The notes below the pieces were generated by a model. It saw only the letters and a list, made by a program, of their open reading frames with translations, searched no databases and had not been told where the DNA came from. From DATFVA01 sp963745945 (lineage in GTDB: Bacteria; Bacteroidota; Ignavibacteria; Ignavibacteriales; Ignavibacteriaceae): 64,000 nucleotides of DNA. The stretch is taken from assembly GCA_963745945.1 (NCBI GenBank), contig CAVUZG010000004.1:992001-1056000 (forward strand), read 5' to 3'. The position numbers were made by a program, and so were the translations under genes. Of this stretch, positions 63,516-64,000 are shown piece after piece (the first letter of the stretch is position 1; each line of letters starts with the position of its first letter).

Positions 63516-64000
63516 TTGACCACCGAAAATGTAATAAGTTCTCTACCTAAAGTGCTTTTGCACGATCATCTTGACGGCGGGTTAAGACCACAGACTATAA
63601 TAGAGCTTGCAAAAGAAATAAAATATAAGAAACTGCCGACAAGTGATCCTGATGAGCTGGCAGAATGGTTTCATCGCGGAGCAAATAAAGGAAATCTGGT
63701 TGAATTTTTACAGGGTTTTGAACATACAACCGCGGTGATGCAAACAAAAGAGAATCTGCAGAGGGTAGCTTATGAAATGATGGAAGATATGAAAAATGAT
63801 GGTGTATGTTATGTGGAAACAAGATTCGCTCCCGTATTTCACACTAACAAAAACATATATGCTGAAGATGCCGTTCTTGCAGTGCTTGACGGACTTGAAA
63901 AGGGAAAGAAAGATTTCGGGGTTGGTTACGGTTTAATTTTATGCGCAATGCGCAATATGAAAAACTCACTTGAAATAGCTGAACTTGCAGTCAATTTCAG
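63516..64000 (+). CDS. Adenosine deaminase, 5' part (runs off the window)
   Basis: Deaminates adenosine to inosine in purine salvage. The frame opens from a TTG at 63516, five bases after GAGG. It begins LTTENVISSLPKVLLHDHLD, where HDHLDGGLRP is the zinc-binding motif of the adenosine/AMP deaminase family. The next segment reads EFLQGFEHTTAVMQTKENLQ, also typical. About 161 codons are in view, so the gene is truncated by the window edge, not by mutation. ADD-type specificity is likely but not certain. Confidence 0.9.
   Translation, partial: MTTENVISSLPKVLLHDHLDGGLRPQTIIELAKEIKYKKLPTSDPDELAEWFHRGANKGNLVEFLQGFEHTTAVMQTKENLQRVAYEMMEDMKNDGVCYVETRFAPVFHTNKNIYAEDAVLAVLDGLEKGKKDFGVGYGLILCAMRNMKNSLEIAELAVNF

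Noticed and set aside
1..64000. CRISPR arrays, insertion sequences, prophage
   Set aside because: No direct-repeat array, transposase, integrase or phage structural gene was seen on either strand.

Overview
The window reads as chromosomal DNA of a Gram-negative, AT-rich bacterium of the Bacteroidota/Chlorobi group, most likely class Ignavibacteria. This is inferred from C-terminal type IX secretion sorting domains of the form LSQNYPNPFNPATTIKF, an efp-accB-accC-gcvH run, LptF/LptG permeases, and a tmRNA tag ending YALAA. I ran no database search, so the family names rest on motif recognition.

Layout. Positions 1-14500 are mostly housekeeping genes: panD, a RidA-type deaminase, mazG, phoH, a LysM protein, a guaA-TPR-binding protein-radC operon, gcvH, accC, accB, efp, a tRNA-Arg(CCG) with a damaged copy beside it, and a PHP-domain hydrolase. 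Positions 14622-24163 hold a six-gene leftward cluster that looks like an extracellular electron-transfer route. It encodes a b-type membrane protein, a TPR assembly-like protein, a membrane-anchored FeS/flavin pyridine-nucleotide oxidoreductase, a 20-heme cytochrome, a roughly 1137-residue protein with 46 CxxCH motifs (now split by two single-base frameshifts), and an outer-membrane barrel protein. Positions 24299-34647 carry dapF, a metal-efflux CDF protein, a SemiSWEET, a secreted gingipain-like C25 peptidase with a type IX signal, and small redox or stress genes. Positions 34650-36390 are a decayed beta-propeller gene and noncoding DNA, followed by an FG-GAP secreted protein and a SpoIIE phosphatase.

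Positions 40208-50828 form a nitrite/nitric-oxide respiration island: a Crp/Fnr regulator, nirK (lipoprotein with a C-terminal cytochrome c domain), nirV, a SCO protein, two DUF2249 proteins, two proteins related to heme-copper oxidase subunit I, a DUF59 FeS assembly factor, a methyltransferase, a ferredoxin, a cupin and a quinol-type NO reductase. Two identical 17-base sites with the same palindromic core lie about 42 bases before plausible transcription starts of nirK and the DUF2249 operon, so one regulator probably controls both.

Positions 51507-64000 hold a beta-propeller secreted protein, tmRNA, a frameshifted pduO-type cobalamin adenosyltransferase, ygfZ, an M20 peptidase, two lipoproteins, lptF/lptG, a DUF3467 protein, a TPR lipoprotein and the 5' part of an adenosine deaminase gene.

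A recurring oddity is that six places need a one-base change to restore a conserved reading frame (phoH, the 46-heme gene twice, the C25 peptidase, nirK, pduO). Five need one base skipped and one needs one base added. Consensus sequencing error is the simplest explanation, but the pduO site is the exact heptamer CTT-AGG-C known for +1 frameshifting in yeast Ty1, so recoding should be tested.
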